Below are positions 25,336 through 34,487 of a stretch of DNA of 64,000 bases, piece after piece (the stretch's first letter is position 1; each line of letters opens with the position of its first letter). A model generated the notes under the pieces. It did no database searches and was not told the DNA's origin. It saw nothing but the letters and a program-made list of their open reading frames with translations. Origin of the DNA: Rhizobium sp. NFR07 (GTDB taxonomy: Bacteria; Pseudomonadota; Alphaproteobacteria; Rhizobiales; Rhizobiaceae); NCBI RefSeq assembly GCF_900111905.1, contig NZ_FOKM01000014.1, forward strand, positions 110,581 to 174,580, in the 5' to 3' direction. The translations under genes and the position numbers were made by a program.

Positions 25336-26024
25336 CACGACACAAATCCGAGAAAGGAAGATGGCGCCGCTGCGTGAAAATGGTGTTTGCGACGATATTC
25401 GGAGTAATCTTATTTACGGGCGCCGCGGGCCTGATCTACGCCCTTTATCCGCGAACCATGCCGCAAACACAGGCTATTGAAGACAGACTGCAACCCGCCG
25501 AGCTCGATCTTCTGCGTCAGGTGTCGGACTTCAACACGATTACCGACCCGACTGCGAGGTCTGTAGCTCTCTTCGAAGAAGCCGGCCGTGTGATCGCGCA
25601 TCCGCGCTGCATGAACTGCCACCCGCGCACGGATCGTCCCACCCAGACCGAGGCGATGCGCCCGCATACGCCTTGGGTGACCCGTGGCGCCGACGGCGGT
25701 GGTACACCAACGCTTCGCTGTTCGACCTGCCATCAAGCCGAGAATTTCGAAGCGTCCGGCGTTCCCGGGAATCCCAAGTGGAGGCTCGCACCGATCGAAA
25801 TGGCCTGGCAGGGCCAGACGCTCGGCAACATCTGCAGGCAACTTTTAGATCCGGCACGGTCGCATATGACGCGTGAGGAATTGCTCCACCACATGGCGCA
25901 GGACGAACTGGTTGGCTGGGCCTGGCACCCGGGAGCAAATCGCAAGCCCGCGCCCGGCACTCAGGAAGCCTTCGGGTTGTTGATCAAAGCCTGGCTTGAG
26001 ACAGGCGCGGCGTGCCCGCAGTGA
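25332..26024 (+). CDS. Diheme c-type cytochrome-like protein linked to IorAB
   Basis: A 230-aa protein with one N-terminal membrane anchor (about residues 17-38, VFATIFGVILFTGAAGLIYA) and two heme-binding motifs CMNCH (93-97) and CSTCH (130-134) in a periplasmic domain. Conserved blocks WRLAPIEMAWQGQTLG and DELVGWAWHPG recall a small family that travels with isoquinoline-oxidoreductase-type enzymes. The likely role is to accept electrons from IorAB and pass them to the respiratory chain. ATG 25332 overlaps the iorA stop. The name is inferred from motifs and context. Confidence 0.8.
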   Translation: MTRHKSEKGRWRRCVKMVFATIFGVILFTGAAGLIYALYPRTMPQTQAIEDRLQPAELDLLRQVSDFNTITDPTARSVALFEEAGRVIAHPRCMNCHPRTDRPTQTEAMRPHTPWVTRGADGGGTPTLRCSTCHQAENFEASGVPGNPKWRLAPIEMAWQGQTLGNICRQLLDPARSHMTREELLHHMAQDELVGWAWHPGANRKPAPGTQEAFGLLIKAWLETGAACPQ

Positions 26025-26065
26025 GTGGGCACAAGTGAATGCAAGATGGCAACTGGAGAATGCCC

Positions 26066-28261
26066 ATGACCGACTCCCCTGATCGAAAGCCACGATTTCA
26101 AATGACACGTCGACGCTTGATCCTAGGTGGCTCGCTGATCGGTGGTGCGCTCGTCGTGGGGTACGCCGCAGCCAACCCGATGCAGGCTATCGGCGCGATC
26201 CTTCAAGCCGGCGGTCCTGACCCGGAACCAAGTGCCTTTGGACCATTCATCCGGATCACCGATGACGGCTGGGTGACGATTGTCAATAAACAGCAAGAAC
26301 TCGGCCAAGGCATCCATGCCGGGCTTGCCGCGATCGTCGCGGAAGAGCTCGACGCGGATTGGGATAAGGTGCGTGTCGTCGATGCGCGCAGCAACGTCCG
26401 CGCCTACGGTGTGCAAATGACAGCCGGTTCGAATTCGATCGCCTCGAACTGGGATCTCATGCGCAATGCCGGTGCCGCGGCGCGCGCGATGTTCGTCCAG
26501 GCGGCCGCGGCTCGCTGGGGCGTTGAACCTGCTGACATCCTCGTCCGCGACGGCGCACTCTCCCACCCTGGCTCCAATCGAACGGCGAACTTCGTCGATC
26601 TCCTCGCCGACGCCTCGCGTCAGACGCCGCCCCAAACGCCAACACTCAAGCGGCGGCACGACTACCGGCTGATCGGAACCGAGCGGGTGCGGCGGAAGGA
26701 TAGTCTGCCCAAGAGCACCGGGACCCAGATCTACACGCAGGATATCCAACGTCCGGAACTGCTTGTTGCGATGGTCGCTCATAGTCCCCGCTTTGGAGGA
26801 AAGCTGATGCGGTTCGATGCATCGGACGCCCTGAAGATAAAGGGCGTCAGCCACGTCTTTGCGATAGAGTCGGGTGTCGCCGTACTCGCCGAGACGACCT
26901 TTGCCGCCAAGCGGGGACGCGACGCGCTCCGTATCGAATGGGACGATAGCGAAGCTGAGATTCGCTCCTCTGCCGACCTTATCTCCTATTACCGGGACAT
27001 CGCAGCCGGTCGCACTGATGTCGAGCCCGATATCTTTCAGTCGACAGGTCAATCGCCGGAGGCGCCATTCGATGGCGACGTCGTGGAGTTTGCATTTGAT
27101 TTCCCTTATCTAGCACATGCGCCGATGGAGACACTCGATTGCGTCGCCAAGGTCGATGGCTGGGATGTTGCGATCACATCGGGCGCACATCTGGTAACAG
27201 TTGATCAGGTTCAGGCAGCACTCACTGCTCGGACCGCTCCAGGCCGAGTTGACATTGAGGTGATCCCTGCTGGCGGTTCGTTCGGCCGCCGTGGTGGAAT
27301 GAGCTCTGACTATGTCGTCGAATGTGTGCGGATAGCAAAGCGGGTCGAGGGTCGTACGGTCAAATTGATCTGGAGCCGCGAGGACGACATGAGGCTGGGA
27401 TACTTCCGGCCGATGTCCCATCACCGGGTATGGGTCCAGCTGGGCGCGGACGGATTTCCGGAGCGTTGGCGCTTCCATTCCGTTTGCCAGAACTTGCTTC
27501 CTCTTGGCCCAAACTTCACGGCGACCGAGGGTATCGCCGACTCGCCAAATCTTTCCACAGCAACGACTGTCGATGGCAAGATCTTCACGCCAACGCTCCC
27601 GGTCACTGTCGGGTTCTGGCGGTCTGTCGGCAATTCGCACACCGCCATGGTGATGGAGCATATCGTGGATCAGCTGGCCCTCCGGGCCGGCAAAGATCCG
27701 GCATCCTACCGTCGCTTTCTGTATCAGAAGGCCGGCGACACCCGCCGAATAGCCGTCCTTGATGAGCTTTGCGCCAAGGCAGGTTGGGATACTTCGATTG
27801 ACGCGGGGTGGGCCCGCGGCATGGCCATTCATCAAGCATTCGGGACTATCGTGGGTCAGGTCGCCGAGGTCCGGCTACTTGACGGCCGGCCGATCGTACG
27901 TCGCGTGGTTGCCGTTGTCGATTGTGGCATCGCCGTTGCGCCCGATCAGATCGCCGCGCAAGTGGAAGGAAGTATCGGCTTCGGGCTGTCCGCCGCGTTG
28001 TACGGTTCGATCACGATCAAGGACGGAATTGTGCAGGAGACGAATTTCGATCGTTATCCGATCTTGCGGATTAACGAGATGCCCGCTGTGGAAACACACA
28101 TCATTTCCTCGGACAACAGGCCGACGGGGATGGGAGAGCCGGGCGTGGCACCTGTGGCGCCGGCGGTTGCCAATGCCATCCTCGCCTTATCAGGCACGCC
28201 GTCGCAGCGCTTGCCGTTCGTGATTGGCGAGATGAACGCCGGCTTCTCGATCAGATCCTGA
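26066..28261 (+). CDS. iorB: Molybdopterin large subunit, isoquinoline 1-oxidoreductase beta type
   Basis: About 731 aa. The N-terminus has a twin-arginine signal (MTRRRLILGGSLIGGALVVG), so the complex is exported folded. Molybdopterin-binding blocks include QQELGQGIHAGLAAIVAEEL, GGSFGRRGGMSSDYV and the C-terminal GMGEPGVAPVAPAVANA with the expected catalytic glutamate. The gene lacks an FAD subunit partner, as usual for the two-subunit Ior type. I chose ATG 26066 because GGAG lies 7 bases upstream; 26039 and 26060 are alternatives. The native substrate may be an aldehyde or an N-heterocycle. Confidence 0.9.
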   Translation: MTDSPDRKPRFQMTRRRLILGGSLIGGALVVGYAAANPMQAIGAILQAGGPDPEPSAFGPFIRITDDGWVTIVNKQQELGQGIHAGLAAIVAEELDADWDKVRVVDARSNVRAYGVQMTAGSNSIASNWDLMRNAGAAARAMFVQAAAARWGVEPADILVRDGALSHPGSNRTANFVDLLADASRQTPPQTPTLKRRHDYRLIGTERVRRKDSLPKSTGTQIYTQDIQRPELLVAMVAHSPRFGGKLMRFDASDALKIKGVSHVFAIESGVAVLAETTFAAKRGRDALRIEWDDSEAEIRSSADLISYYRDIAAGRTDVEPDIFQSTGQSPEAPFDGDVVEFAFDFPYLAHAPMETLDCVAKVDGWDVAITSGAHLVTVDQVQAALTARTAPGRVDIEVIPAGGSFGRRGGMSSDYVVECVRIAKRVEGRTVKLIWSREDDMRLGYFRPMSHHRVWVQLGADGFPERWRFHSVCQNLLPLGPNFTATEGIADSPNLSTATTVDGKIFTPTLPVTVGFWRSVGNSHTAMVMEHIVDQLALRAGKDPASYRRFLYQKAGDTRRIAVLDELCAKAGWDTSIDAGWARGMAIHQAFGTIVGQVAEVRLLDGRPIVRRVVAVVDCGIAVAPDQIAAQVEGSIGFGLSAALYGSITIKDGIVQETNFDRYPILRINEMPAVETHIISSDNRPTGMGEPGVAPVAPAVANAILALSGTPSQRLPFVIGEMNAGFSIRS

Positions 28262-28459
28262 GGAAAAAGCGTAATATGCAAACGCACCGCAGCCTTGCAC
28301 GTCCGACGCAGTTGCGAAGCGTAGCTAATCAGTCTGCGCTGGATTTTTCGGCTTATCGTTCCGCTTGACCGGACTTACGTTGAATATGCGAATTAGGAGC
28401 GTCACGCCGAAAGGCATGACGCGCTGCATTGTTGCAACCCAACAGGAGGCGAAGTCCGG

Positions 28460-29077
28460 ATGTCAGGCCCGCACGATAGACAGTCCATCGAGATCACCCG
28501 GCGACAGGTTTTGGAGGCCGGGACGATCGTTACCATGTCTGGAATGCTGCCGGTGGCGGCGGAGGCACAAACGTCGAGTTCGCAGCTTCCGCCCGAAAAC
28601 GGCTCGACCGTTCAAGTCAGCTTCCAGATCAACGGCCAGCCAAGCACGCTGGAAATCGATGCGCGGGCGTCCTTGCTGGACATGTTGCGCGAGCGGTTGG
28701 GCCTCGTCGGCGCCAAGAAGGGATGCGACCACGGTCAATGCGGCGCCTGCACAGTGCACATTGACGGGCGCAGGGTGGCCTCCTGTCTGACTGTCGCCGC
28801 CAAGGTCGATGGGCGCAAGGTCACAACCATCGAAGGTATCGGCAGCGCGGATGCTCTGCATCCCATGCAGCAGGCATTTATCGACCATGACGCCCTGCAA
28901 TGCGGCTACTGCACGCCCGGCCAAATCATGGCGGCAATCGCCTGCGTGAAGGAAGGCCATGCGTCAACGCCGGAGGACATCCGAGAATACATGAGCGGCA
29001 ATATCTGTCGGTGCGGAGCCTATGTCGGCATCGTGGCTTCGATCGAGCAGGCTGCTCCCCAGATTGAGCGGGGCTGA
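28460..29077 (+). CDS. paoA: Periplasmic aldehyde oxidoreductase (2Fe-2S) subunit, set 1
   Basis: This 205-aa protein begins with a Tat-type signal (ITRRQVLEAG, Arg14-Arg15, then a hydrophobic stretch to AEAQT). [2Fe-2S] cysteines are at 89, 94, 97 and 109 (GCDHGQCGACTVHIDG), and at 148, 151, 183 and 185 (CGYCTPGQI, GNICRCGAY). It matches PaoA/YagT and is followed immediately by the FAD and Mo subunits (3-base gap, then a 4-base overlap). The 198-base gap from iorB may hold a separate promoter. Confidence 0.93.
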   Translation: MSGPHDRQSIEITRRQVLEAGTIVTMSGMLPVAAEAQTSSSQLPPENGSTVQVSFQINGQPSTLEIDARASLLDMLRERLGLVGAKKGCDHGQCGACTVHIDGRRVASCLTVAAKVDGRKVTTIEGIGSADALHPMQQAFIDHDALQCGYCTPGQIMAAIACVKEGHASTPEDIREYMSGNICRCGAYVGIVASIEQAAPQIERG

Positions 29078-29080
29078 GGC

Positions 29081-30082
29081 ATGAGATCGCTATCCTATGT
29101 CCGCGCCAGGACTGTTCGTGAAGCAACCCAGGCTTTTGCGACGGCGGGTGAAGGCGCCCGTTATATCGCCGGCGGCACCACTCTCTATGATCTGATGAAG
29201 CTGGGCGTCGAACACCCCGCCCACCTGATCGACATCGCATCTCTCGACGGAGCCGACCGGATCGATACAGGCGGCGACGTCCTGTTCTTTGGCGCCGGAG
29301 CGCTCATGGCGGACGTTGCCGAAGATGACGTTGTCCGCCACGACTACCCGATCCTGGCCGAGAGCCTCTCGAAAGCCGCATCCCAGCAGCTTCGCAACAT
29401 GGCGACCGTTGGTGGCAATATCCTGCAGCGAACGCGATGTCCCTACTTCCGGAACGGAGCCATCGGCGCCTATCCCTGCAACAAGCGGGAGCCCGGCTCC
29501 GGATGCGCGGCGATCGGCGGGCTCGACCGTAGCCAGGCCGTGCTCGGCATCAGCGATACCTGTACGGCCGTGTCGCCCGGTGATTGGCCCGTCGCGCTGA
29601 CGGCGATGGACGCAACGATCGAGATCCAAGGCCCGGCGGGGCCACGGTCCGTTCCAATTGCCGAATTTTACCGGTTACCCGGTGGAACGCCCCACCTCGA
29701 ATTCTCGATCGAGGGCGGCGAGATCGTGACGGGAATCTCGGTGCCCAAGACGGAAGCGGGCAAGAATTCAACCTACCTCAAAGTGCGCGACCGGGAATCC
29801 TACGCCTTTGCCCTGGCCTCGGCAGCCGTGGCACTGGCGATGGATGGAGATCGCGTGCGGCGGGCGCACATTGCTCTTGGCGGCGTTGCAACCCGGCCTT
29901 GGCGCGCACACGAGGCGGAAACGCTTTTGAACGGCCAGACGATCGACAGGGAGATCGCTCTGGCTGCCGGCAGGTCGGCCTTTGCGGATGCGTCGGCCGG
30001 CGAGCACAACGCCTTCAAGATCGAACTCGGTGCCCGCACGCTTGCCGACGCCATCATGACAGCTGGAAGGAAGACGCAATGA
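29081..30082 (+). CDS. paoB: Periplasmic aldehyde oxidoreductase FAD subunit, set 1
   Basis: This 333-aa FAD-binding subunit of the CO-dehydrogenase medium-chain type has ARYIAGGTTLYDLMKLGVEH for FAD pyrophosphate and SQQLRNMATVGGNILQRTRC. The cysteine-rich insert (RCPYFRNGAIGAYPCNKREP, GSGC) is the hallmark of PaoB-type subunits that carry an extra [4Fe-4S] cluster. Its stop overlaps the ATG of the Mo subunit. Confidence 0.92.
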   Translation: MRSLSYVRARTVREATQAFATAGEGARYIAGGTTLYDLMKLGVEHPAHLIDIASLDGADRIDTGGDVLFFGAGALMADVAEDDVVRHDYPILAESLSKAASQQLRNMATVGGNILQRTRCPYFRNGAIGAYPCNKREPGSGCAAIGGLDRSQAVLGISDTCTAVSPGDWPVALTAMDATIEIQGPAGPRSVPIAEFYRLPGGTPHLEFSIEGGEIVTGISVPKTEAGKNSTYLKVRDRESYAFALASAAVALAMDGDRVRRAHIALGGVATRPWRAHEAETLLNGQTIDREIALAAGRSAFADASAGEHNAFKIELGARTLADAIMTAGRKTQ

Positions 30083-32259
30083 CGCAGAAACGGACCGTTG
30101 ACCGCCCGCGGATCGATGCCCACGAAAAGGTGCTGGGTCGAGCCCTATACGCAGCAGATCAGCCGATTCCCGGGCTGCTGCATGCGATGACGGTACCTGC
30201 AACGATCGTCACGGGGCGTATCGAGGCAATCGACCTGACTGCCGCGATGAATGTGCAAGGCGTCGTTCGCGTCTTCACGCATGAAGATTTCTCTCAGATC
30301 AAGACAACGCCTGCCTCACGCGGCGCTTACGGCCAGCCCGGCAAGGGCTATCAGCCTATGACCGGCCCCGTCGTCCGTCATCGCGGAGAACCCGTCGTTC
30401 TTGTTGTCGCAGAAACGCTGGAGGCCGCGATAGAGGGCGCGGAAGCCGTCAAGGTACGGTATGCCGACGAGGCCTTCAGCGCGGCAATGGAGGACGACCG
30501 TGCGGGCCGCGAGCCAGAGCCCGAGAGCGAGCTGTCCACCGGCGATGCGGAGGCCGCATTTGCGTCCGCCAACCATCGTATCGACGTCGAGTATCTGCAC
30601 CCCCAGCAGCATCACAATCCGATCGAGCTGATCTCGACAACCGCCGCATTCGAGGACGGTGAACTGCGAATCTACGAGGGGACGCAGGCGGCGGCGGCTT
30701 TCGCGGGCGGCCTTGCCGGCATGATGGGACTGGACCCGACGCAGCTGCGTGGCGTAAGCCCCTACACCGGCGGAGGTTTCGGACAGAAGAACGGCATTCA
30801 GGAGCAGAGCGTGCTCGTCGCAAGCGCCGCCGCCTTGCTCAACCGCCCCGTGAAGCTGGTGATGCCACGCAATCAGCTTTTTCATACGGCATCCTACCGC
30901 CCGAGAAGCCGTCACCGCGTTCGCCTCGGTGCGGACGAACAAGGGCGCTTGCTGGCCGGGCTTTATGAAACGGTCCAGCAGAACAGCCGGTATGACGGGT
31001 TTGGCTGCGAGCATGGCGCCAATCCTCCGCGAATGTATGGCTATGGTTCCTGGCTGGGCAGTGACCGGGTCGTCCGGGTCGATACCCAGACCCCCGGCCA
31101 CCAGCGGGCTCCCCATGAGCATCCCTCGAGCTTCGCTACCGAATGCGCGATGGATGAGCTCGCCGAGGCTGTGGGGATGGATCCCGTGGAGCTCCGTCTT
31201 GCAAACGATACGCAAAATGATCCGATCACGGGCAAACCATTCTCGTCGCGTCATCTCGCGGACTGTCTGAGACGCGGTGCCAAATTGGTCGACTGGAGCC
31301 GGCGCATGCGCGAACCGCGCGCGTTGGTCGCGGAGAATGGCGACCTCATCGGCCTCGGCGTCGCATGCGGAAGTTACAAGGGGTCGATGACCCCCGCTGT
31401 GACCAGGCTTCGCCTTTTTGCAAGCGGACGGTGCGAAATCGCAACATCCGGTCACGAGATGGGACAAGGCATTCGTAACGTCATCGCGGCAGAGCTCACG
31501 GATGTCCTCGGCATCGATCCGGAAAATCTGGAAATCCGCATCGGCGACACGGGGCACGCGCCCCAGCACTTAACCGCCGGTTCATGGGGAACGGGCAGCG
31601 CGGCGCCAGCTGCGCGAAGCGCCGCCATGAAACTGCGCGAAGAACTTGGCCTTCTGACCGGCAGCGCGCTGTCGGAAGAGCCAGTCCATGTCCAGCTTGC
31701 ACGCACCCGCCGCCCGCTCCTGGAGGTCACGGTCGATACGATCCCACTCGGCAAGGATGGGCAAGCAATCGAGCAGTTGCGCAGGGGCATCCCATCCACC
31801 ACCGGGCCTGAATATCCCGAATTCATGGCCTTCAGCTGGATCGCCCATTTTGCTGAAGTTCGCGTTGAGACGTCAACCGGGCGCGTGCGCGTCAGACGTG
31901 TCGTCAGCGTTGTCGACTGCGGCCGGGTCATGAATAGGCGCACGGCTCAAAGCCAGGTCCAGGGTGGTGTCGTCTGGGGTATCGGCGCTGCACTGCGCGA
32001 GGCGGGTGAAACGGACCCCCGGTTCGGCGGCGTGCTCAACAACGATCTTGCCGAATATGTCTTGCCGGTCAACGCCGACATCGGCGCGATCGACGTCGAT
32101 TTCATCGACCAACCGGACTTCAAGCTCAACATATCGGGCGTCAAAGGCCTCGGCGAGGTCGCGATGGTCGGAGCGAGCGCGGCCGTGGTCAATGCCGTTT
32201 ACAATGCGACCGGCAGACGCGTGCGACATCTGCCAATCAGAATAGAAGACCTGCTGTAG
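30079..32259 (+). CDS. paoC: Periplasmic aldehyde oxidoreductase molybdopterin subunit, set 1
   Basis: This 726-aa xanthine oxidase-family large subunit starts MTQKRTVDRPRIDAHEKVLG at ATG 30079 in an ATGA overlap with paoB. Mo-cofactor blocks include GGGFGQKNGIQEQSVLVASA and GHEMGQGIRNVIAAEL, and the C-terminal GVKGLGEVAMVGASAAVVNA carries the catalytic glutamate. The complex would oxidise aldehydes to acids in the periplasm, detoxifying aromatic or other aldehydes. The last 23 bases overlap the convergent DUF1330 gene. No XdhC/PaoD-type maturation gene lies in the window. Confidence 0.93.
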   Translation: MTQKRTVDRPRIDAHEKVLGRALYAADQPIPGLLHAMTVPATIVTGRIEAIDLTAAMNVQGVVRVFTHEDFSQIKTTPASRGAYGQPGKGYQPMTGPVVRHRGEPVVLVVAETLEAAIEGAEAVKVRYADEAFSAAMEDDRAGREPEPESELSTGDAEAAFASANHRIDVEYLHPQQHHNPIELISTTAAFEDGELRIYEGTQAAAAFAGGLAGMMGLDPTQLRGVSPYTGGGFGQKNGIQEQSVLVASAAALLNRPVKLVMPRNQLFHTASYRPRSRHRVRLGADEQGRLLAGLYETVQQNSRYDGFGCEHGANPPRMYGYGSWLGSDRVVRVDTQTPGHQRAPHEHPSSFATECAMDELAEAVGMDPVELRLANDTQNDPITGKPFSSRHLADCLRRGAKLVDWSRRMREPRALVAENGDLIGLGVACGSYKGSMTPAVTRLRLFASGRCEIATSGHEMGQGIRNVIAAELTDVLGIDPENLEIRIGDTGHAPQHLTAGSWGTGSAAPAARSAAMKLREELGLLTGSALSEEPVHVQLARTRRPLLEVTVDTIPLGKDGQAIEQLRRGIPSTTGPEYPEFMAFSWIAHFAEVRVETSTGRVRVRRVVSVVDCGRVMNRRTAQSQVQGGVVWGIGAALREAGETDPRFGGVLNNDLAEYVLPVNADIGAIDVDFIDQPDFKLNISGVKGLGEVAMVGASAAVVNAVYNATGRRVRHLPIRIEDLL

Positions 32260-32632
32260 CGGCCATTGAACCGGTGCTAATCGGCTGTAGCACCGCTTCT
32301 TCCAGCGCCGACATCCGGATCGGATCAGCCACGGCGTAGGCGGGGTCGGCGATCATTTCGACGAAGGCGGATCGGCTCGGATAGCGAACCAGCGCCACCG
32401 CATCCCAGGATTGGCCGGGTTCGGCACAGAGTGCAGCCGTCCCATCGCCGGCGAAGACGATTTCTGCTCCATACCGTTCGACGATCGGGCTTGCCATGGC
32501 GAGATAGTCGAGGTAGCGCCGGCGCCCGCCATCGGCCTTGAACCGAAGCAGGTTGAGCATAACGATGGGTTGGCCGTCGTCTTCGGCCAAAAAAACGTCA
32601 ATATCCGCAGGGGTGACCTTGATCATCATCAT
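32237..32632 (-). CDS. DUF1330 family protein
   Basis: A 131-aa protein with the DUF1330 (dimeric alpha-beta barrel) pattern: QPIVMLNLLRFKADGGRRRY near the N-terminus, then AEIVFAGDGTAALC and the WDAVALVRYPSRSAFVEMIA block. Function is unknown; ferredoxin-like barrel proteins of this type often sit beside oxidoreductases. It converges on paoC with a 23-base overlap and is divergent from the AraC gene at 32742. Confidence 0.8.
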   Translation of the reverse strand: MMMIKVTPADIDVFLAEDDGQPIVMLNLLRFKADGGRRRYLDYLAMASPIVERYGAEIVFAGDGTAALCAEPGQSWDAVALVRYPSRSAFVEMIADPAYAVADPIRMSALEEAVLQPISTGSMAATAGLLF

Positions 32633-32741
32633 TCTCCGGTAAAACAGGCTTCTGGCCTCGAAAAATCCTCCGGCAAACTAGGCGATCGCCTGTGCACGCT
32701 CCATAATGCAAACCCCGGAACACTTTATACAAAGCCCAATA

Positions 32742-33680
32742 ATGGATCCCTTCCTCGATCTTATCCGCCTGCTACGGCCACGCGCTGCCCTCCTGGGCCG
32801 GGGCATGGACGCGGCCGGAGACTGGGGCCTGAGCTTTCCAGCGCTGGGAGACCTGCTGTTTTTCTGGCTGGAAGACGGCCAATGCCTGCTGACACGACCT
32901 GGCTGTGATCCGCTATCGTTGAAAAAGGGCGACCTCGTGCTGCTGCAGACAACCTTTCCTTTTACGCTCGCCTCCAGTCAGGAGGTAGAGCCGTTAGACA
33001 GCATCGCTGCAGTCGCTGCCAAGCGGGCGGGACGGTTGAAGCTGGGCTCCGGTCGGGAAAGACTGATTTCGCTTCACATGGGCAAATTTCTGTTCTCGAC
33101 AGCCAACGAGGATATCGTGACGGGTCTTCTTCCACCCATCGTTCAGATACCCTCTCGTTCGCCTAGGCTCCATCGGCTTCACACCTTGCTTATGCTGATG
33201 GAATCCGAAGGCCGCGACCCCGGACCAGCAAGCGAGTTCATCATCCTCCGTCTCGTCGAATTGGCGCTGGTCGAAATACTTAGAATGCCTGCATCGGGTC
33301 TTCCGGAAAAAGCCGTCGATCCTGCCAACCGCAGTCTGCTCGCCGGCCTTCGTGACCCGGTCACGGCCAAGGCAATTCGCGCCATGCATGAAAACGTCGG
33401 GCAGGAATGGACGGTCGAGTCCCTCGCGAGGCTCTGCGGCGTCTCCCGGTCCACCTTCGCCACCCGCTTTCGTGCCGTCGTCGGGATCGGTCCGATCTCC
33501 TACCTGTTGCGGTGGCGCATGGCGCTTGCCAGGGAGGCGCTCCAATCTGGAACGGCTAGGGTGGAGGAAATCGCCTTTTCGATCGGCTACAAGTCAGCAA
33601 GCGCGTTCAGCACTGCCTTCACCCAAGCGGTCGGCTGCTCGCCGAGCCGCTTCGCAGAACGTCCTTCCCGCTCTGAATAA
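32742..33680 (+). CDS. AraC family transcriptional regulator (cupin sensor)
   Basis: A 312-aa regulator. The N-terminal cupin domain (MDPFLDLIRLLRPRAALLGR, then LLFFWLEDGQCLLTRPG) resembles regulators whose ligands are small organic molecules. The C-terminal double HTH is clear (VESLARLCGVSRSTFATRFR and VEEIAFSIGYKSASAFSTAF, ending GCSPSRFAE). I start at ATG 32742, where family proteins usually begin; ATG 32706 is an alternative. It sits just beyond paoABC set 1 and may control it. Confidence 0.9.
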   Translation: MDPFLDLIRLLRPRAALLGRGMDAAGDWGLSFPALGDLLFFWLEDGQCLLTRPGCDPLSLKKGDLVLLQTTFPFTLASSQEVEPLDSIAAVAAKRAGRLKLGSGRERLISLHMGKFLFSTANEDIVTGLLPPIVQIPSRSPRLHRLHTLLMLMESEGRDPGPASEFIILRLVELALVEILRMPASGLPEKAVDPANRSLLAGLRDPVTAKAIRAMHENVGQEWTVESLARLCGVSRSTFATRFRAVVGIGPISYLLRWRMALAREALQSGTARVEEIAFSIGYKSASAFSTAFTQAVGCSPSRFAERPSRSE

Positions 33681-33725
33681 GGGACTAGCCTCAAAGCCAG
33701 TTGAGGGGGCCATCACTCCTAGGGG

Positions 33726-34406
33726 TCAGCCCTTGCTCTGCATGCTCTGCCGGATGGCACCGGTTACGTTGTCCCAGCCGGAAAGCGCAAATTCCGCCGC
33801 GGCATGCAGTTCGGCGCGATCGGCTCCATCGCGGGCGCGGATCGCCATTCCACTCTGGACGATCTGCACGAACCTCGCCAATTTGGTCGTGTCTGCCGTG
33901 GGCTCAAGATCACCGTCGTTCTTCGCGGCCTCGAAACGCGTCTTCAGGAGATCGAAGCCGCCTGCGCGAGTCGCTCGCATGAATTCGGCAAGTTGGGAGT
34001 GTCCTTCGCTGCCGACAGTGGCAAGTGTTGCCATGCACCCGTGCGGTAAGTCGCTGTCTCCGCCGGTCATGGCGATAGCGGAATCCTGGAGGAATGCGAG
34101 GGCAGCCTCCCTCGCGGTCGACGCCTTTCTGAACCGGGTCCAGACCAGCCCCTCGTAGGTCGTGTAATAATATCTAAGCGCCTCGGCACAGAGCTCGTCC
34201 TTCGAGCCGAAGGCAGCATAAAGGCTTTTGACACCGATCCCCATCGCCTCTGTCAGGTCGGCGACCGACGTCGCTTCATATCCCTTGATCCAGAACAGCC
34301 TCATCGCAGCAGCGAGTGCGGCAACGCGGTCAAATTTCCGCGGCCGGCCGCGCGAGCGGGGGGTCTGTTCTGAATGTTTGGCGAGTGGTTGATCGTCATT
34401 ATGCAT
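33726..34406 (-). CDS. TetR/AcrR family transcriptional regulator
   Basis: A 226-aa repressor with an N-terminal HTH (ALAAAMRLFWIKGYEATSVA, DLTEAMGIGVKSLYAAFGSK) and an alpha-helical ligand domain (about residues 85-215) resembling the TetR_C group of SDR-linked regulators. It is divergent from the SDR at 34488. Its own ATG (34404-34406) lies inside a perfect 24-bp palindrome, pointing to autoregulation. Confidence 0.9.
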   Translation of the reverse strand: MHNDDQPLAKHSEQTPRSRGRPRKFDRVAALAAAMRLFWIKGYEATSVADLTEAMGIGVKSLYAAFGSKDELCAEALRYYYTTYEGLVWTRFRKASTAREAALAFLQDSAIAMTGGDSDLPHGCMATLATVGSEGHSQLAEFMRATRAGGFDLLKTRFEAAKNDGDLEPTADTTKLARFVQIVQSGMAIRARDGADRAELHAAAEFALSGWDNVTGAIRQSMQSKG

Positions 34407-34421
34407 CGGTCACTGCATAAT
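34398..34421. promoter_or_regulatory. TetR operator candidate, palindrome over the tetR start codon
   Basis: Arms ATTATGCA (34398-34405) and TGCATAAT (34414-34421) are perfect inverted repeats around an 8-base spacer. The site covers the tetR initiation codon on the minus strand. The sequence CATCGGTCACTGCATAAT is repeated with one change at 34461-34478. Confidence 0.6.
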
Positions 34422-34460
34422 ATGCTTGACCAAAGTTTGCAACGGCTTTAGGCATTTGTA

Positions 34461-34478
34461 CATCGATCACTGCATAAT
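34461..34478. promoter_or_regulatory. Second copy of the TetR-type operator, just upstream of the SDR
   Basis: CATCGATCACTGCATAAT matches 34404-34421 at 17 of 18 bases and ends 9 bases before the SDR ATG (34488). A protein bound here would cover the ribosome-binding and promoter region of the SDR. The two copies are 57 bases apart, start to start. Confidence 0.55.
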
Positions 34479-34487
34479 GGGGAGATC

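Noticed and set aside
29584..30078. N-terminal extension of paoC reaching back to 29584
   Set aside because: The extension lies inside paoB in another frame; ATG 30079 starts the conserved protein and overlaps the paoB stop as expected.
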